From positions 1 through 5,897 of the forward strand of contig JAICRQ010000238.1 of NCBI GenBank assembly GCA_025966435.1: DNA of 5,897 nt. Direction: 5' to 3'. The position numbers were made by a program, and so were the translations under genes. Positions 3,912 to 5,897 of the stretch are shown one piece after another. This stretch comes from Anaerolineales bacterium (GTDB lineage Bacteria; Chloroflexota; Anaerolineae; Anaerolineales; Villigracilaceae). How positions within the stretch are numbered: position 1 is the first letter of the stretch; every line of letters starts with the position of its first letter. The notes under the pieces were generated by a model, which saw nothing but the letters and a program-made list of their open reading frames with translations, made no database searches and was not told where the DNA came from.

Positions 3912-5897
3912 ATGACCTCTCAAATCGTCGTTCGCGGCGCACGCCTGCATAACCTGAAAAACATTACAGTGACTATTCCCAAGAATCAACTGGTGGTTCT
4001 CACTGGTCTATCGGGTTCGGGGAAATCCACCCTTGGGTTGGACATTCTGTTTATGGAAGGTCAGCGCCAGTATTTGGAATCGCTCGGTTTCGTGAATTGG
4101 GGTGTGACGAAACCGCCTGTGGAGTCCATCAGCGGTCTCTCACCCACGATTAGCATTGACCAGCACCTCACGAACCGCAGTCCGCGGTCCACGGTTGGTA
4201 CTGCCACCGATGTGTACACGTACCTGCGCATTCTGTTCGCGCGATTGGGGCACCGCCCCTGCCCGAACTGCGGCAAAGACGTGCCGCCCTCCTTCAACAC
4301 AACCCTCGAAGAGTGGGATGCTGAGTCTGGATCCACGGAGTCTAGCGCAAGCGATGACGCTTCTACTTCTGAAGAGACCTTCCCCTGCCCGCACTGTGGC
4401 ACGTCCGTTCCTGAGCTCGGCATGGCACATTTTTCTTTCAACAAACCGGAGGGAGCCTGCCCGACTTGCACCGGGCTGGGAACAGTCCATCAGGCAAACT
4501 TCCAGCGCCTTGTGGATGAGCAAAAAAGTATTTCGGAAGGGGCGGTTTCAGGCTGGAATAAGGCTTATATTCAGTATTACTCTTCCATCTTGCTGGCAGC
4601 CGCGGCTCATTATGGGTTTGACTTCGATCTCTCGATTCCTGTCAAGGACTATACCCCTCCACAGCGCGATCTGCTGTTCTACGGGGTAGAGAGTCCGCTC
4701 TTCCGCCGCCACTTTCCGAAGATTGAGCCGCCAACTACGACACGCGAGGGACGCGTCGAAGGGCTTGCCACCAATCTCCTGCGTCGCTATGCCGAACGGG
4801 TTCAGGATGCTGAGTATCGGGAGAAGATGGACGAATTCCTCGTTACCCAGACCTGCCCAGATTGCCAGGGAACCCGCCTTCGTCCGGAAAGCCGCGCGGT
4901 CCTTGTGAACGGTCAGAACATTATTGCCCTCTCGCGCATTTCGTTGACGGACCTGGGGACTTGGCTGCAAGCTCTCCCCAACGCACTCCAGGGGGAGAAT
5001 CTGCTGATCGCTGAGCCTATCCTTGTGGAACTGAACGAGCGCATAGAGCGATTGGTGGAAGTGGGCGCTGGCTACCTTACCGTGGAGCGCTCCACGCCGA
5101 CCCTCTCCGCCGGGGAGGCACAGCGGTTGCGTCTGGCGTCACTGTTGGGGTCAGGTTTGAGCGGCGTTCTGTATGTGTTCGATGAGCCGACCATCGGATT
5201 GCACCCGCGCGATACCCACCGCATGATCGGCGTCCTGCGTCGTTTGCGCGATTTGGGCAACACCGTTCTCGTGATCGAACACGACCTGGAGATGATCGCA
5301 TCTGCTGACTACTTAATAGACTTTGGTCCCGGCGCAGGAAAACATGGCGGGCAGGTCGTCGCCTCCGGCACACCGGAGGAAGTCGCCGCACAGACGGGGT
5401 CACTTACGGCAGACTATCTGACAGGGCGGGCGTTCATCCCCGTGCCTGAGAAGCGTCGTGAGCCAAGCGACAAAGTCTTGACGATCTATGGCGCGCGCCA
5501 GAACAACCTTCAAAATATAACTGTACGTTTTCCGCTTGGTCTGCTGGTCGCTGTGACAGGTGTCTCTGGTTCCGGAAAGTCTTCGCTGGTCTTTGACATT
5601 CTTGATCGCGCACTCCGTAAACAGCTCAACGGTTCAGGCGAGGCGCCAGGCGACCACGATTCCATCGAAGGCTATGAACATCTCGACAAGATCATTACGA
5701 TCGACCAGAAACACATCGGGCGCATCCCGCGTTCGAACGCCGCGACCTACTCGGATACGTTTACGCCCATCCGCGAAGCCTTTGCCGCCACGCCGGAAGC
5801 GCGCCGGCTCAAGTACTCCGCCCGGCACTTCTCGTTCAATGTCCCGGGTGGGCGCTGTGAGCGTTGTCAGGGTGCAGGCATGCTCACCGTCAATATG
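3912..5897 (+). CDS. uvrA: UvrA-like ABC ATPase without UvrB-binding domain (UvrA2 type), C-terminus cut by window edge
   Basis: 662 residues are visible, open to the right edge; relatives have roughly 750-850. The order is that of UvrA: Walker A 1 (GLSGSGKST, 32-40), CPNCG at 117-121, a zinc module with C159, C162, C183 and C186, CPDCQG at 315-320, ABC signature LSAGEAQR (398-405), Walker B VFDEPT (422-427) with H457, Walker A 2 (GVSGSGKSS, 550-558), and the start of the second zinc finger (C649, C652). UvrA scans DNA for bulky lesions and in classical repair loads UvrB. Here the roughly 100-residue UvrB-binding domain between the first CPxC and the zinc module is replaced by about 30 acidic, Ser-rich residues (132-156). 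This matches class II UvrA proteins, some linked to resistance to DNA-binding drugs. The start at 3912 has GGAG five bases upstream and matches the family start; ATGs at 3858 and 3864 lack ribosome sites. Confidence 0.93.
   Translation, partial: MTSQIVVRGARLHNLKNITVTIPKNQLVVLTGLSGSGKSTLGLDILFMEGQRQYLESLGFVNWGVTKPPVESISGLSPTISIDQHLTNRSPRSTVGTATDVYTYLRILFARLGHRPCPNCGKDVPPSFNTTLEEWDAESGSTESSASDDASTSEETFPCPHCGTSVPELGMAHFSFNKPEGACPTCTGLGTVHQANFQRLVDEQKSISEGAVSGWNKAYIQYYSSILLAAAAHYGFDFDLSIPVKDYTPPQRDLLFYGVESPLFRRHFPKIEPPTTTREGRVEGLATNLLRRYAERVQDAEYREKMDEFLVTQTCPDCQGTRLRPESRAVLVNGQNIIALSRISLTDLGTWLQALPNALQGENLLIAEPILVELNERIERLVEVGAGYLTVERSTPTLSAGEAQRLRLASLLGSGLSGVLYVFDEPTIGLHPRDTHRMIGVLRRLRDLGNTVLVIEHDLEMIASADYLIDFGPGAGKHGGQVVASGTPEEVAAQTGSLTADYLTGRAFIPVPEKRREPSDKVLTIYGARQNNLQNITVRFPLGLLVAVTGVSGSGKSSLVFDILDRALRKQLNGSGEAPGDHDSIEGYEHLDKIITIDQKHIGRIPRSNAATYSDTFTPIREAFAATPEARRLKYSARHFSFNVPGGRCERCQGAGMLTVNM

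Noticed and set aside
4156..4689. Plus-strand open frame of 177 codons inside the UvrA-like gene
   Set aside because: The UvrA frame shows all expected motifs across this stretch; the other frame is a by-product of codon composition.

Overview
The window looks like a chromosomal stretch of a moderately GC-rich bacterium. I lean towards Chloroflexota (Anaerolineae-like). The reasons are a SpoVS gene outside any visible sporulation cluster, a MerR protein with two DNA-binding domains beside a short UvrA, and 7-bp periodic intergenic tracts. This placement is an inference, not something the sequence proves. No rRNA, tRNA, CRISPR array, transposase or phage gene is visible.

Layout, left to right. 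(1) Positions 1-1295, minus strand: most of a CNNM/CBS/CorC-HlyC membrane protein, cut by the left edge, with a TTG start, a good Shine-Dalgarno and a good promoter. (2) 1296-1659: a regulatory intergenic region. (3) 1660-1962, plus: a SpoVS-family protein, followed by a strong hairpin. (4) 2079-2199, plus: an operator, a consensus -10 box and, about 25 bases after the predicted start site, a strong intrinsic terminator. This looks like a small RNA gene of about 70 nt. (5) 2245-2805, minus: a 186-residue protein of unknown function. (6) 3008-3781, plus: a MerR-type regulator with two winged-helix domains and an apparently near-leaderless mRNA. (7) 3912-5897, plus: a UvrA-type ABC ATPase without the UvrB-binding domain, cut by the right edge.

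Two points tie the genes together. First, near-identical palindromes of the form TAGGG-N4-CCCTA lie upstream of spoVS and of the putative small RNA, each ending 23-24 bases before the -10 box. That is where a NarL/FixJ-type response regulator would activate. A third, poorer copy lies upstream of the CNNM gene. Spore-family gene, small RNA and perhaps the membrane protein may therefore share one two-component regulator. Second, the double-domain MerR gene sits between the divergent unknown gene and the UvrA2-like ATPase. This suggests a small stress- or drug-responsive module. Degenerate heptanucleotide tracts border the MerR gene on both sides.
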